DNA of 64,000 nt from Affinundibacterium flavidum. Its GTDB lineage: Bacteria; Pseudomonadota; Gammaproteobacteria; Burkholderiales; Burkholderiaceae_D. The stretch covers positions 1 to 64,000 of the forward strand of contig NZ_JACOGA010000018.1 of assembly GCF_014284175.1 (NCBI RefSeq), given 5' to 3'. The translations under genes and the position numbers were made by a program. Below the pieces are notes generated by a model that saw only the letters and a program-made list of their open reading frames with translations, was not told where the DNA came from and did no database searches. Shown one piece after another: positions 1-8,569 of this stretch. Each line of letters starts with the position of its first letter. The first letter of the stretch is position 1.

Positions 1-107
1 TGAACCTAAGGGCGGGTACGGCATCCAGTTGCTCGTTTCTGATATGCCTATCAAAAACTGTTAAAACATCGAGTCCGTGAAAATACCGACTCTTCATTCA
101 TAATACA

Positions 108-240
108 AGGGCGGGTGCAACCCGCGCTGTAAATCAATCTTAATGACGTATTGTTCAAATATTCGTTTAAGTATTTGCTCTCGCTTCAAATTGCCACCGC
201 GATATTTTGAAAATTCTGGCGGCGCGGGTTGCACCGCCCT
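108..240. repeat. REP-type inverted pair, family A, copy 1
   Basis: The left arm at 108-127 (agggcgggtgcaacccgcgc) is matched on the other strand by 222-240 with one base missing. Each arm is itself a small hairpin (gcgggt-gca-acccgc). The same termini recur at 60765-60846 around a different, shorter core. The rest of 1-250 holds no gene I can support. It lies just downstream of serB on the minus strand, so the hairpins could also affect the serB 3' end. I see no transposase nearby. Confidence 0.7.
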
Positions 241-250
241 ATAAATTTGA

Positions 251-1123
251 CTAGCTAGGCGAGCCCGTCAAAATATTTAAAACTCCATCCAAGCCGACAA
301 AATTCAAAGCCACATTCGCTTGCGCACGTACAACAGGCTTCGCGCGGAATGCAACGGATAAGCCAGCAATGCCCATCATCTTCAAATCGTTCGCACCGTC
401 GCCCATGACGATAGTTTGTTGTGGATTGATACCAAGTTCGGCGCACACTTTTTCAACCGTGCGTTTCTTTTCGTCGGCGTCAACGATGGTGCCGATGACT
501 TTGCCAGTCAGTTTATCGTCAACGATTTCGAGTACATTGGCATGGGTATAGTCAAGATTCAAGCGCGACTTCATTCTATCGGTGAAAAAGGTAAATCCGC
601 CTGATACTAATAGAGTTTTCAAGCCCGCCGCTTGTACTTGCTTGAGCATATTCTCCGCGCCCAGCGATAAATGCAGGCGTTGATCGTAAACTTTCTGTAG
701 CGCCGATGCTTCTAAGCCTTTCAGTAAACCGACACGACGGATTAAGCTTTCTTGAAATTCAATTTCACCACGCATAGCGGCTTCAGTGATTTCTGCGACT
801 TGTGGCTTCAGACCTTGCATGTCGGCGATTTCGTCTATGCATTCTATGGTGATTAAAGTCGAATCCATATCCATCGCGACCAGCTTAAAGTCACTGAGTT
901 GACGGGTTTGTCCGTGATACACATCAAGCTGCTCGACCAAGCATAACTCTTGAATTGCTTGCAGGATTTTTGTATCGCATTGCACGTTTTCCAGTCGAAC
1001 TGCCTTGGCATTAATCGGTACGATTTTCTCTGCGCCTGACATCTGGGCGATGCTTTGTATAGTTGCTGCTTGCTGCGCTAAGACAGCATTTAAACCTTGT
1101 ATGATCAGATTCATGTTTTGCAT
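251..1123 (-). CDS. serB: Phosphoserine phosphatase SerB
   Basis: Hydrolyses O-phosphoserine to serine, the last step of the phosphorylated serine pathway, in the cytoplasm. HAD-superfamily motifs are clear in the 290 residues: motif I DMDST with nucleophile Asp85 and acid/base Asp87, motif II LLVSGGF in the middle, a conserved Lys region (KKRTVEKVC), and motif IV GDGANDLKMM near residue 243. The first ~80 residues form the variable N-terminal region seen in longer SerB proteins. The family is usually 210-320 residues, so this looks complete. It lies 22 bp after mfd on the same strand and could be co-transcribed with it. Confidence 0.95.
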   Translation of the reverse strand: MQNMNLIIQGLNAVLAQQAATIQSIAQMSGAEKIVPINAKAVRLENVQCDTKILQAIQELCLVEQLDVYHGQTRQLSDFKLVAMDMDSTLITIECIDEIADMQGLKPQVAEITEAAMRGEIEFQESLIRRVGLLKGLEASALQKVYDQRLHLSLGAENMLKQVQAAGLKTLLVSGGFTFFTDRMKSRLNLDYTHANVLEIVDDKLTGKVIGTIVDADEKKRTVEKVCAELGINPQQTIVMGDGANDLKMMGIAGLSVAFRAKPVVRAQANVALNFVGLDGVLNILTGSPS

Positions 1124-1145
1124 GTTGAAGTGTAGTGACGGACGA

Positions 1146-4100
1146 TTAGTGCAGGGCTTTCATCGTGCTCTTAATTTGGGCTACGCGTGCGGCCAGATCG
1201 GGCATGTTGGCGCTGATGCGTAACTTGTCTTGTCCGTTGAGTTTGATGTGTTTGTTTTTCTGAACCAATTCGATAATGCGCATCGCATCGATCGGTGGTT
1301 GTGGTTCAAATTGCAGTGTTGCGGCTTCGCTGTGCGCATCAATCTTGATAATGCCCAGCGGCTTGGCGGCAACCCGCAGCCGGTGTGTTTCTAAGAGTGA
1401 TTTGACGGGTTCTGGCAACTTGCCAAAACGATCTATCATTTCTTCTTGTAAGTCATCAATGGCATCAAGCTTATTGCAATTTGCCAAGCGTTTATAGATA
1501 GATAAGCGCTCGTGTACATCACCACAAAAATCGCTGGGTAAGAGAGCGGGGATGTGAAGATTAATTTCGGTCGTGGTGGAGAGTGGTGCTGCTAGATCCG
1601 GCTCTTTGCCGTTCTTTAAACTGCGTACGGCTTCACTCAACATGTCTGAATACATCTGGAAGCCAATCTCGTGCATTTCACCCGACTGATTGTCTCCCAA
1701 AACTTCGCCTGCTCCACGAATTTCTAAATCATGCATGGCGAGGTAGAAACCGCTACCAAGTTCTTCCATTTGTTGAATTGCTTCTAAACGACGATTCGCT
1801 TGTTTGGTTAAGCCTTGCACATCGTGCACCAGTAGATAAGCGTAGGCTTGATGATGTGAGCGACCGACGCGGCCACGTAATTGATGTAGTTGTGCCAAAC
1901 CGAATTTATCGGCTCTGTGCATGATGATGGTGTTGGCACTTGGAACGTCGATACCGGTTTCAATAATCGTCGTGCAAAGTAAGATGTTGTAGCGCTGTGC
2001 AACGAAATCGCGCATGACTTTTTCCAAGTCGCGCTCATTCATCTGACCATGACCGACTGCGATGCGTGCTTCTGGCAACAAGACTTCGAGCATGGCTTTA
2101 CGATTTTCTATGGTCTCGACTTCATTGTGTAAAAAATAGACCTGACCGCCGCGTTTAAGTTCACGTAAGCACGCCTCACGAATCACCGAATCGCCTTCAC
2201 TGCGCACGAAAGTTTTAATAGCTAAACGTTTTTGCGGGGCGGTGGCGATGATAGAGAAGTCACGTAATCCTTCAAGCGCCATACCTAAAGTGCGTGGAAT
2301 TGGCGTTGCTGTTAAGGTCAGTACATCGACTTCTGCACGCAGGGCTTTGAGTGTTTCTTTTTGACGCACACCGAAGCGATGTTCTTCGTCGATAATCACC
2401 AAACCTAGGCGAGAAAATTTGACGTCTTCGGATAAAAGTTTGTGTGTGCCGATGACGATGTCGACCGTGCCATCACCCATGCCTTTGATTGCTTGTGCGA
2501 TTTCTTTGCCACTTCTGAAACGCGATAATTCGGCGATTTTCACTGGCCAATTGGCGAAACGATCGGTGAAGGTTTGTGCGTGTTGTTCTGCCAGCAGCGT
2601 GGTGGGTGCGAGAATCGCGACTTGCTTACCGCCCATCACCGCGACGAAAGCAGCTCGTAAAGCGACTTCCGTTTTACCAAAACCGACGTCACCGCAAATC
2701 AACCTGTCCATCGGTTTGCCCGAAGTCATATCACCTATCACTGCGGTAATCGCTGCCGCTTGATCTGGTGTTTCATCGAAACCAAAACTGTCGGCAAAGG
2801 CCGCGTAATCGTGCGCAGAATATTCAAAGGCATGACCTTGGCGCAAGGCGCGGCGAGCGTACAGATTGAGTAGCTCGGCCGCCGTGTCTCGAATTTGTTG
2901 TGCGGCTTTGCGTTTGGCTTTTTCCCACTGTCCCGATCCTAACGCATGCAAAGGCGCATCATCGGGCGAAGCACCGGAATAACGTGAGATCACATGTAAC
3001 TGCGATACGGGCACGTAGAGCTTGGTGTCTTTCGCATATTCTAGATGCAGGAATTCGGTTTCACCTTCACCCAAATCCATGCTAATCAGTCCCATGTAGC
3101 GACCGATACCATGGTTGCTATGGACGACGGGATCACCAATTTTCAATTCAGACAAATCGCGCACCATGTGCTCGACTTGCGTCACGGCTTCTTGTTTTTT
3201 GCGACCTACGCGTTTGCCAGAGCCAGCGTATAACTCGGTTTCAGTAATGAAGGCGATGTCGTGCGCCTGGAATCCTGCATGTAACGGTGCTACACCTAAG
3301 ACCAGTTTGGGGCTGCTGGTGATGAAGTCGGTGTAATCTTCGCTGATGCTAATTTTGAGATCGAAATCACGGAAATATTGTTGCAAGGTTTCACGTCGAC
3401 CTGCAGTTTCTGCACAGATGAAGATGCGCTTATCGGTTTGCAATAAATACGAGCGCAAATTTGTTAGTGGATCATCGGCACGACGATTGACAGCGATATC
3501 CGGTAAAAAGCTAGAGACTTCAGAGGCCGCGCCACCATTTTGTATGATCCAGCGAGACTCCGATTTCAGCGTCGCAAAGAAATCCTCGTCGCGTAAGAAG
3601 ATGGTTTCTGGCGGCAGGACAGGGCGTTCTCTGTCGGATTTTAAAAACTGGTAACGCGAGCGTGTATCAACCCAAAAGCGTTGTATCGCTTCCTCGATAT
3701 CGCCAATCAAAACGTAATGGGTGTTTTGCGGCAGGTAATCGAAAAGTGTCGCTGTCGATTCAAAAAATAAGGGCAGATAATATTCGATACCAGCTGATGC
3801 AATGCCATTGCCGATGTCTTTATACACGGTAGAACGCGAAGGATCGCCTTCAAATTGTTCGCGCCAACGATTACGGAAAGCGCTACGCCCAGCTTCGTCC
3901 ATAGGGAATTCACGACCCGGCAGCAAGCGAACTTCTTTCACCGGATACAGCGAGCGCTGAGTGTCCGCATCGAAGGTGCGTATGGTTTCTATGCTATCGC
4001 CGAACAGATCAAGACGATAGGGCAGCACAGAGCCCATAGGAAACAAATCAATCAAGCCACCGCGCACGGAATACTCACCCGGCGACATAACTTGGGAGAC

Positions 4101-4565
4101 GTGGGTGTAACCAGCTAATGTTAATTGCGTTTTGAGTTTAGCTTCGTTGAGCGTTTCACCAACTTTAAAGAAGAAAGTATAAGCCGCTAAAAATGACGGC
4201 GGCGCCATACGGACCAAGGCCGTGGTAGCAGGGACGATTAAGACATCGCAATTGCCGCTATTGATTTCATATAAAGTCGCTAGACGTTCAGATACCAGAT
4301 CCTGATGCGGTGAAAAAGCGTCATATGGCAGCGTTTCCCAATCAGGTAATAAATGGCAGCGTAGATCTGGTGCGAACCATGGTAATTCACTGAGTAAGCG
4401 TTGCGCATCTGCTGGGCTAGCAACGAAGATTGTCAGAAACCTTTGTTCAGCTTTTAAGGCGACAGCGGCTTGTGCAATGGCATAAGCATCGGCTGAGCCG
4501 TGAGTAGACGGTAGCACGAATCGGTGACCAGCTTTGGGTAGCGCTTTGATGAAATCGAAAGACAT
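1146..4565 (-). CDS. mfd: Transcription-repair coupling factor Mfd
   Basis: ATP-dependent translocase that removes RNA polymerase stalled at lesions and recruits UvrA. The chosen start at 4565 gives 1,139 residues beginning MSFDFIKALP, close to the 1,148 of E. coli Mfd. The frame stays open 47 codons further upstream, but that would run into the ispD region and matches nothing conserved. An N-terminal UvrB-like module is followed by the RNAP-interacting domain (GDPVVHSNHGIGRY). The RecG-type helicase motor follows: Walker A GDVGFGKT near residue 625, DEEH box near 725, TATPIPRT, and QLRGRVGR. The C-terminal TRCF domain is also present. Divergent from ispD, with about 130 bp between the starts. 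Confidence 0.95.
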   Translation of the reverse strand: MSFDFIKALPKAGHRFVLPSTHGSADAYAIAQAAVALKAEQRFLTIFVASPADAQRLLSELPWFAPDLRCHLLPDWETLPYDAFSPHQDLVSERLATLYEINSGNCDVLIVPATTALVRMAPPSFLAAYTFFFKVGETLNEAKLKTQLTLAGYTHVSQVMSPGEYSVRGGLIDLFPMGSVLPYRLDLFGDSIETIRTFDADTQRSLYPVKEVRLLPGREFPMDEAGRSAFRNRWREQFEGDPSRSTVYKDIGNGIASAGIEYYLPLFFESTATLFDYLPQNTHYVLIGDIEEAIQRFWVDTRSRYQFLKSDRERPVLPPETIFLRDEDFFATLKSESRWIIQNGGAASEVSSFLPDIAVNRRADDPLTNLRSYLLQTDKRIFICAETAGRRETLQQYFRDFDLKISISEDYTDFITSSPKLVLGVAPLHAGFQAHDIAFITETELYAGSGKRVGRKKQEAVTQVEHMVRDLSELKIGDPVVHSNHGIGRYMGLISMDLGEGETEFLHLEYAKDTKLYVPVSQLHVISRYSGASPDDAPLHALGSGQWEKAKRKAAQQIRDTAAELLNLYARRALRQGHAFEYSAHDYAAFADSFGFDETPDQAAAITAVIGDMTSGKPMDRLICGDVGFGKTEVALRAAFVAVMGGKQVAILAPTTLLAEQHAQTFTDRFANWPVKIAELSRFRSGKEIAQAIKGMGDGTVDIVIGTHKLLSEDVKFSRLGLVIIDEEHRFGVRQKETLKALRAEVDVLTLTATPIPRTLGMALEGLRDFSIIATAPQKRLAIKTFVRSEGDSVIREACLRELKRGGQVYFLHNEVETIENRKAMLEVLLPEARIAVGHGQMNERDLEKVMRDFVAQRYNILLCTTIIETGIDVPSANTIIMHRADKFGLAQLHQLRGRVGRSHHQAYAYLLVHDVQGLTKQANRRLEAIQQMEELGSGFYLAMHDLEIRGAGEVLGDNQSGEMHEIGFQMYSDMLSEAVRSLKNGKEPDLAAPLSTTTEINLHIPALLPSDFCGDVHERLSIYKRLANCNKLDAIDDLQEEMIDRFGKLPEPVKSLLETHRLRVAAKPLGIIKIDAHSEAATLQFEPQPPIDAMRIIELVQKNKHIKLNGQDKLRISANMPDLAARVAQIKSTMKALH

Positions 4566-4694
4566 TAGATGTAAAGCAAGGAGTTCTGCAAATTCGTGCG
4601 CTACGAGCGGGAAAAAGCCCAGAAGCAGGAATTGGCGGTTAAAATGAGGATCAATTATAAACGATGCACAAGCACAGCTACTTGTATCCTCGAA

Positions 4695-5432
4695 ATGACC
4701 CAACAATCTTCTGATTTATCGATTTTGCCCCGCGATGAGAACGGCGACTCGTCAAAAGACTTAGCGCCAAAATATATCGCTTTAATTCCAGCGGCGGGTG
4801 TGGGCGCTCGTATGGCTGCAAATGTACCTAAACAATACTTGGATTTGGCGGGGAAGAGCGTTTTGCAAAGAACAGTTGATTGTTTTCTTGCATGTCCGCA
4901 AATTGATCATATCTTTGTGGTTGTTAGCGCAGAAGATGCTTTTATCGATGAGGCTTTAGCAGCAAATAACAAGTTGACAGTGTTAAATTGCGGTGGCGCT
5001 ACACGGCGAGATACCGTACAAAACGGTTTGCAAGTGATCAGCAAATTCAGCCATTATCAAAATCACGATCAAGTTCTGGTACACGATGCGGCACGACCAG
5101 GTTTGACGCCCGTTTTGGTGGGAAAATTGATCGATGCCATTGGCAATGATGTAAATGGTGGCTTGTTGGCTTTACCAGTTGTCGATACCGTTAAGCGTAG
5201 TGTGGCGGGGCAAGTAGAAACGATAGACCGACTAAACTTATGGTTAGCACAGACGCCGCAGTTATTTAGTCTTGGATTATTGTCCCGTGCACTGGAGATG
5301 GCGATAGAGGTTACCGACGAAGCCAGTGCAATCGAGGCAATCGGTTATCACCCCAAGTTAGTCGAGGGAGCGCTCCGCAATTGCAAATTGACGGTACCGG
5401 AAGATTTAGAATTTTTGAAATTATTTTTTTAA
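4695..5432 (+). CDS. ispD: 2-C-methyl-D-erythritol 4-phosphate cytidylyltransferase IspD
   Basis: Transfers CMP from CTP to MEP in the non-mevalonate isoprenoid pathway. The nucleotide-binding signature IPAAGVGARM and the following PKQYL lie at residues 31-49. VHDAARP and the late TDEASAIEAIGY segment are also typical. The start at 4695 (MTQQSSDL) gives 245 residues. An in-frame start at 4596 would add 33 unconserved residues and is rejected. The N-terminal ~25 residues are longer than in E. coli IspD (236 aa). It lies 6 bp before ispF, the usual adjacent pair, so two steps of the same pathway are co-transcribed. Confidence 0.94.
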   Translation: MTQQSSDLSILPRDENGDSSKDLAPKYIALIPAAGVGARMAANVPKQYLDLAGKSVLQRTVDCFLACPQIDHIFVVVSAEDAFIDEALAANNKLTVLNCGGATRRDTVQNGLQVISKFSHYQNHDQVLVHDAARPGLTPVLVGKLIDAIGNDVNGGLLALPVVDTVKRSVAGQVETIDRLNLWLAQTPQLFSLGLLSRALEMAIEVTDEASAIEAIGYHPKLVEGALRNCKLTVPEDLEFLKLFF

Positions 5433-5438
5433 AGAGCT

Positions 5439-5957
5439 ATGAGTACAAGTGTAAAAAGTCAGCCTATAAGTTTGCCTTTGCCATTTCGAATCGGCCAAGG
5501 TTACGATTGCCATGCCTTGGTTGAAGGGCGCAAATTGATCATTGGCGGCGTTGATATTCCCCATAAAACCGGTTTGCTGGGACACTCTGACGCTGATGTT
5601 CTATTGCACGCGATTACCGACGCACTCTTAGGCGCTGCGGCGCTTGGCGATATTGGTAAATTGTTTCCTGATACCGATGTCAAATTTGCCGGTGCAGACT
5701 CACGTGTTTTGTTGCGAGAAGCAATGGCTCGTGTGCATGCGAGTGGTTATGTGTTGGGAAATCTGGATGCCACTATCATTGCGCAACAGCCTAAAATGGC
5801 ACCACATATTCCTAGCATGGTTCAACATATTGCCGAAGATTTGCAAGTAACGCTGGCACAGGTAAATATCAAAGCAAAAACCAATGAGAAGTTAGGTTAT
5901 TTGGGGCGCGAAGAAGGCATCGCTGCTGAAGCTGTGGTCTTACTTTTCAAGGCTTAG
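5439..5957 (+). CDS. ispF: 2-C-methyl-D-erythritol 2,4-cyclodiphosphate synthase IspF
   Basis: Cyclises CDP-ME 2-phosphate to MEcPP with loss of CMP. The family acts as a homotrimer with a metal at each subunit interface. The metal ligands are visible as Asp23 and His25 in GYDCHAL and His57 in [11 protein letters not shown]. The [11 protein letters not shown] and [15 protein letters not shown] segments are also diagnostic. At 172 residues it is slightly longer than the usual ~160 because of a 16-residue N-terminal lead. It starts 6 bp after the ispD stop, consistent with translational linkage. Confidence 0.95.
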   Translation: MSTSVKSQPISLPLPFRIGQGYDCHALVEGRKLIIGGVDIPHKTGLLGHSDADVLLHAITDALLGAAALGDIGKLFPDTDVKFAGADSRVLLREAMARVHASGYVLGNLDATIIAQQPKMAPHIPSMVQHIAEDLQVTLAQVNIKAKTNEKLGYLGREEGIAAEAVVLLFKA

Positions 5958-6045
5958 TGCTACACTGAATCAAAGGGTGATTCAGAAAAATATGGCTGGA
6001 GTTTTTATCGTCGATATGTGATTGCCAGAAACAAGGAGAAAAAAT

Positions 6046-6318
6046 ATGAAACGCGATATGCTAAAAGGTTTGCTCAAACAATTGCAAGATGGCTTACATA
6101 GCACGGAGCAAGTTGACGCTGAGATGAAAGCCTTGCTACAAAACTTGCATCAAGACATTGAAACCGTATTGGCAAAAGAGGAAAGTCCCGATGACCCTTT
6201 GTATGTAGCACTAAGTGATCGTTCGCGAGCCATTTACGTCAAATTTGCCAGTAAACATCCGAAGTTAGAGCCTGCCTTACGTGAGCTTGGTAGTATGCTG
6301 GAAAAGATGGGAGTGTAG
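6046..6318 (+). CDS. Small DUF4404-like protein
   Basis: A 90-residue soluble, helix-forming protein. ATG 6046 is preferred over an in-frame TTG at 6022 because AAGGAG at 6033-6038 sits 7 bases before the ATG. The sequence (LLKQLQDGLHST..., LQNLHQDIETVLAKEES, ...HPKLEPALRELGSMLEKMGV) resembles the DUF4404 family of short gammaproteobacterial and betaproteobacterial proteins, whose function is unknown. It lies 88 bp after ispF on the same strand and just before a strong terminator, so it may be the last gene of that unit. The family name rests on pattern memory only. Confidence 0.7.
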   Translation: MKRDMLKGLLKQLQDGLHSTEQVDAEMKALLQNLHQDIETVLAKEESPDDPLYVALSDRSRAIYVKFASKHPKLEPALRELGSMLEKMGV

Positions 6319-6351
6319 ATTTTTTCCTGCCTTAGAAACAAGATTAGAAGC

Positions 6352-6382
6352 AAAAAAAGACGCCTAAAAGCGTCTTTTTTTG
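6352..6382. terminator. Bidirectional intrinsic terminator
   Basis: Arms aaaaaaagacgc and gcgtcttttttt enclose a short ctaaaa loop. The A-run and T-run give a U-tract for both strands, so it can end both the ispD-ispF-DUF4404 unit (plus) and the parvulin gene (minus), which converge here. Confidence 0.85.
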
Positions 6383-6405
6383 CGTCATAAGTCAGCGATC
6401 GTGAA

Positions 6406-7179
6406 TTACTTGATCACAGCAGCTTTGATCAGGGATTGTTGGTAAGCCTGAACTTTTTCTTGTACCAAGCTTTCACCGATCTGTTGTTTTACTTCATCCA
6501 AAGTTGGCAATTTCAAAGGACGAACGTCATCCAATTTGATGATGTGAAAACCAACTTCTGTTTTAACTGGTGTTTCTGTGAATTGGCCTTTTTTCAAAGA
6601 TGTCAACGCAGCAGCAAATGCTGGTGGAACATTAGCTTGAGAAACCCAATCCAAATCACCGCCTTTGCCAGCTGAACCTGTATCTTTAGATTGTTTAGCT
6701 AATTCTTCAAATTTAGCGCCGCCTTTCAATTTAGAAATGATGGCTTTCGCATCATCTTCTTTTTCTACCAAAATGTGGAAAGGATGGTATTCGTTGTCGC
6801 CGTTTTGTGTTTTCCATTTATCGTAAGCGGCTTTGACATCAGCTTCTGAAACTGGATTTTTTTCTACGTGAGCACGCATTAAAGATTGAATCAAAATTTG
6901 TTGGCGAGCCATTTCAATTTGAACTTTAACTTCTTCATTTTTGCCGTAACCAGCTTTTTCTGCTGCTTGCAACAATACTTCTGTACCAACCAAACGGTCT
7001 TTAATCATAGCGCGCAATTGTGGCGTGTCTTTTTGACCTTGTGCCAAAGCTTGCTTTACAAATGGTTCTGCTTTTGAAGCAGGGATTGCTTTTCCATTGA
7101 CCGTTGCCAAATTCTGCGCCATCGCAGGGAATGCGGTTACTAGAAGTACAACCAGCAAATGAGCGGGTTTAAAAGTCAT
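6406..7179 (-). CDS. Periplasmic peptidylprolyl isomerase (parvulin type)
   Basis: A 257-residue foldase of the SurA/PrsA/PpiC type. A signal peptide ends at about residue 21 (...FPAMAQ), so it should act in the periplasm. An N-terminal helical chaperone region follows, then the parvulin domain at about residues 130-225: a central Y-H-P-F-H-I-L-V stretch replaces the usual xRHIL, and the GGDLDWV and TEVGFHIIKLDD signatures follow. It is last in a minus-strand chain msrB-yciB-bolA-ppi, 51 bp beyond bolA. A single parvulin domain and modest length argue against SurA itself, which usually has two. Confidence 0.88.
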   Translation of the reverse strand: MTFKPAHLLVVLLVTAFPAMAQNLATVNGKAIPASKAEPFVKQALAQGQKDTPQLRAMIKDRLVGTEVLLQAAEKAGYGKNEEVKVQIEMARQQILIQSLMRAHVEKNPVSEADVKAAYDKWKTQNGDNEYHPFHILVEKEDDAKAIISKLKGGAKFEELAKQSKDTGSAGKGGDLDWVSQANVPPAFAAALTSLKKGQFTETPVKTEVGFHIIKLDDVRPLKLPTLDEVKQQIGESLVQEKVQAYQQSLIKAAVIK

Positions 7180-7230
7180 TATCTGTTCCTAAAATACAAA
7201 GTAAGTACAACAAAAACGGTTAATAAAATG

Positions 7231-7506
7231 TTATTTTGGTGTTTCAGAAGGACTTAAAGCCTGGATAACAAGTGCATGTATTTCCGTATGCATTAAATCG
7301 CCAACGGCATCATACACTAGTCGGTGGCGGGAAATACGATTTAAGCCTTCAAATTTTTCGCTAATAATTGTAACAGTGTAGTGTCCGGCACCACCTGCAG
7401 CACCGGCATGACCCTTATGCGCTGCGGAATCATCTTTTAGCTCGCACAAAATCGGCTCTAAAGCGGCTTGCAGCCTATGTTGTATGCGTTGAATGCGGTC
7501 ATTCAT
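7231..7506 (-). CDS. BolA family protein
   Basis: A 91-residue BolA-like protein. The family partners with monothiol glutaredoxins in iron-sulfur or iron trafficking. Typical features are the N-terminal RIQHRLQAALEP helix, HYTVTIISEKFEGLNRISRHRLVYDAVGDLM, and HALVIQALSP at the end. An Ala/Gly/His-rich insert (about residues 30-42, AHKGHAGAAGGAGH) contains the usual loop His. The start at 7506 overlaps the yciB stop as ATGA, which indicates translational coupling. The longer frame to 7689 lies inside yciB and is rejected. Confidence 0.92.
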   Translation of the reverse strand: MNDRIQRIQHRLQAALEPILCELKDDSAAHKGHAGAAGGAGHYTVTIISEKFEGLNRISRHRLVYDAVGDLMHTEIHALVIQALSPSETPK

Positions 7507-8123
7507 TTTGGTTCCTCTATATATTTCATGAGAAAAAATGTTTGCCCAATAACAAAAACAGGCAATGCAAAGAATGAATAGAATTTGTAGCTTACCCAAG
7601 TACTTTGAGCAAAATTGAGTGCTACATACAGATTGGCTGCTCCCATAATGACAAAGTAGGCTATCCAAGCGAGATTTAAACGACTCCATGCCTCTTCTGG
7701 CATAGATATTTCGCCGCCCATGCTTACTTTCAGAAAATTCTTTTTCAATACATAGAAACCGAATGCAAAGCCAATTGCGAACATCCAGTAAATAATAGTT
7801 ATTTTAATTCTAACGAAGGTGTCGTTTTGAAAGTAAATTGTGAGCCCACCAAATACACTGACAATGAAGAATGAAATCCATAGCATCAAATCTATTTTTC
7901 GCTTACGCAATAAAAGGTAAGTGATTTGCATAACTGATGCAATTACCGCAATGGCAGTTGCCAAGAGAATTGGCGCCATTTGTAATGACACCGCATTTCC
8001 AGAAGTCAATCCCGCTAGAAATTGATTTGCCAATTGATGTGAAACTGTCGGGTATTTCTCTGCCTGGTTATAGCTTAAGAAAAAGAGCAAGACTGGAAAA
8101 AGATCAAACAATAACTTCATCAT
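7503..8123 (-). CDS. yciB: Inner membrane septation protein A (YciB family)
   Basis: A 206-residue polytopic inner membrane protein of the IspZ/YciB family, linked in enterobacteria to cell-envelope and septation functions. It begins [18 protein letters not shown], the family hallmark. About five hydrophobic segments follow, with the WxRLNxAW-type motif ([14 protein letters not shown]) near residue 145. Both ends overlap neighbours by 4 bp: the msrB stop at 8120 and the bolA start at 7506. It is slightly longer than the usual ~180 residues. Confidence 0.9.
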   Translation of the reverse strand: MMKLLFDLFPVLLFFLSYNQAEKYPTVSHQLANQFLAGLTSGNAVSLQMAPILLATAIAVIASVMQITYLLLRKRKIDLMLWISFFIVSVFGGLTIYFQNDTFVRIKITIIYWMFAIGFAFGFYVLKKNFLKVSMGGEISMPEEAWSRLNLAWIAYFVIMGAANLYVALNFAQSTWVSYKFYSFFALPVFVIGQTFFLMKYIEEPK

Positions 8124-8521
8124 AATTTGGTTGTAGCCTTAAAATTTAATGCTGCGGAATTAATACAGTATCGTAAGCGCGTCGGCGCTGGCCCATCGAG
8201 AAATACGTGACCTAAATGAGCGTCGCAGATATTACACACTATTTCGACCCGCGTCATGCCATGTGAGTGATCCGCAATTTCTCTCACGTGCTCGGGATTT
8301 AAAGCTTTAAAGTAGCTGGGCCAGCCACAGCCAGAATCAAATTTAGCATCCGATTCAAATAACGGCGTCTCACAACAAACACAAGTATAAATACCCGTTT
8401 CGTGATGATCCCAAAATTTACCGGTAAAAGCTCGTTCAGTGGCCGCATGTCGCGTCACTTGGTATTCCATGTCACTCAGTTGTTGACGCCATTCGGCATC
8501 TGTTTTCTTGATTTTATTCAT
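8120..8521 (-). CDS. msrB: Peptide-methionine (R)-S-oxide reductase MsrB
   Basis: Reduces methionine-R-sulfoxide in proteins. The 133 residues carry two zinc CxxC pairs (Cys47/Cys50 and Cys96/Cys99), the SGCGWPS segment with Cys65, and the catalytic Cys119 in [11 protein letters not shown]. There is no signal peptide, so it is cytoplasmic. It starts the coupled run msrB-yciB-bolA-ppi, with the stop overlapping yciB by ATGA. Lengths and motifs match the single-domain family. Confidence 0.95.
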   Translation of the reverse strand: MNKIKKTDAEWRQQLSDMEYQVTRHAATERAFTGKFWDHHETGIYTCVCCETPLFESDAKFDSGCGWPSYFKALNPEHVREIADHSHGMTRVEIVCNICDAHLGHVFLDGPAPTRLRYCINSAALNFKATTKL

Positions 8522-8569
8522 GATAGTTCGCGTAAGTAGTGATGTCGGTCAAAGTATTATTGTGTCATT

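Noticed and set aside
4596-4694. N-terminal extension of ispD
   Set aside because: 33 extra residues without IspD similarity; a better start is at 4695.
4566-4706. N-terminal extension of mfd by 47 residues
   Set aside because: The extra sequence is not like Mfd N-termini and runs antisense to the ispD start region; MSFDFIKALP at 4565 gives the family length.
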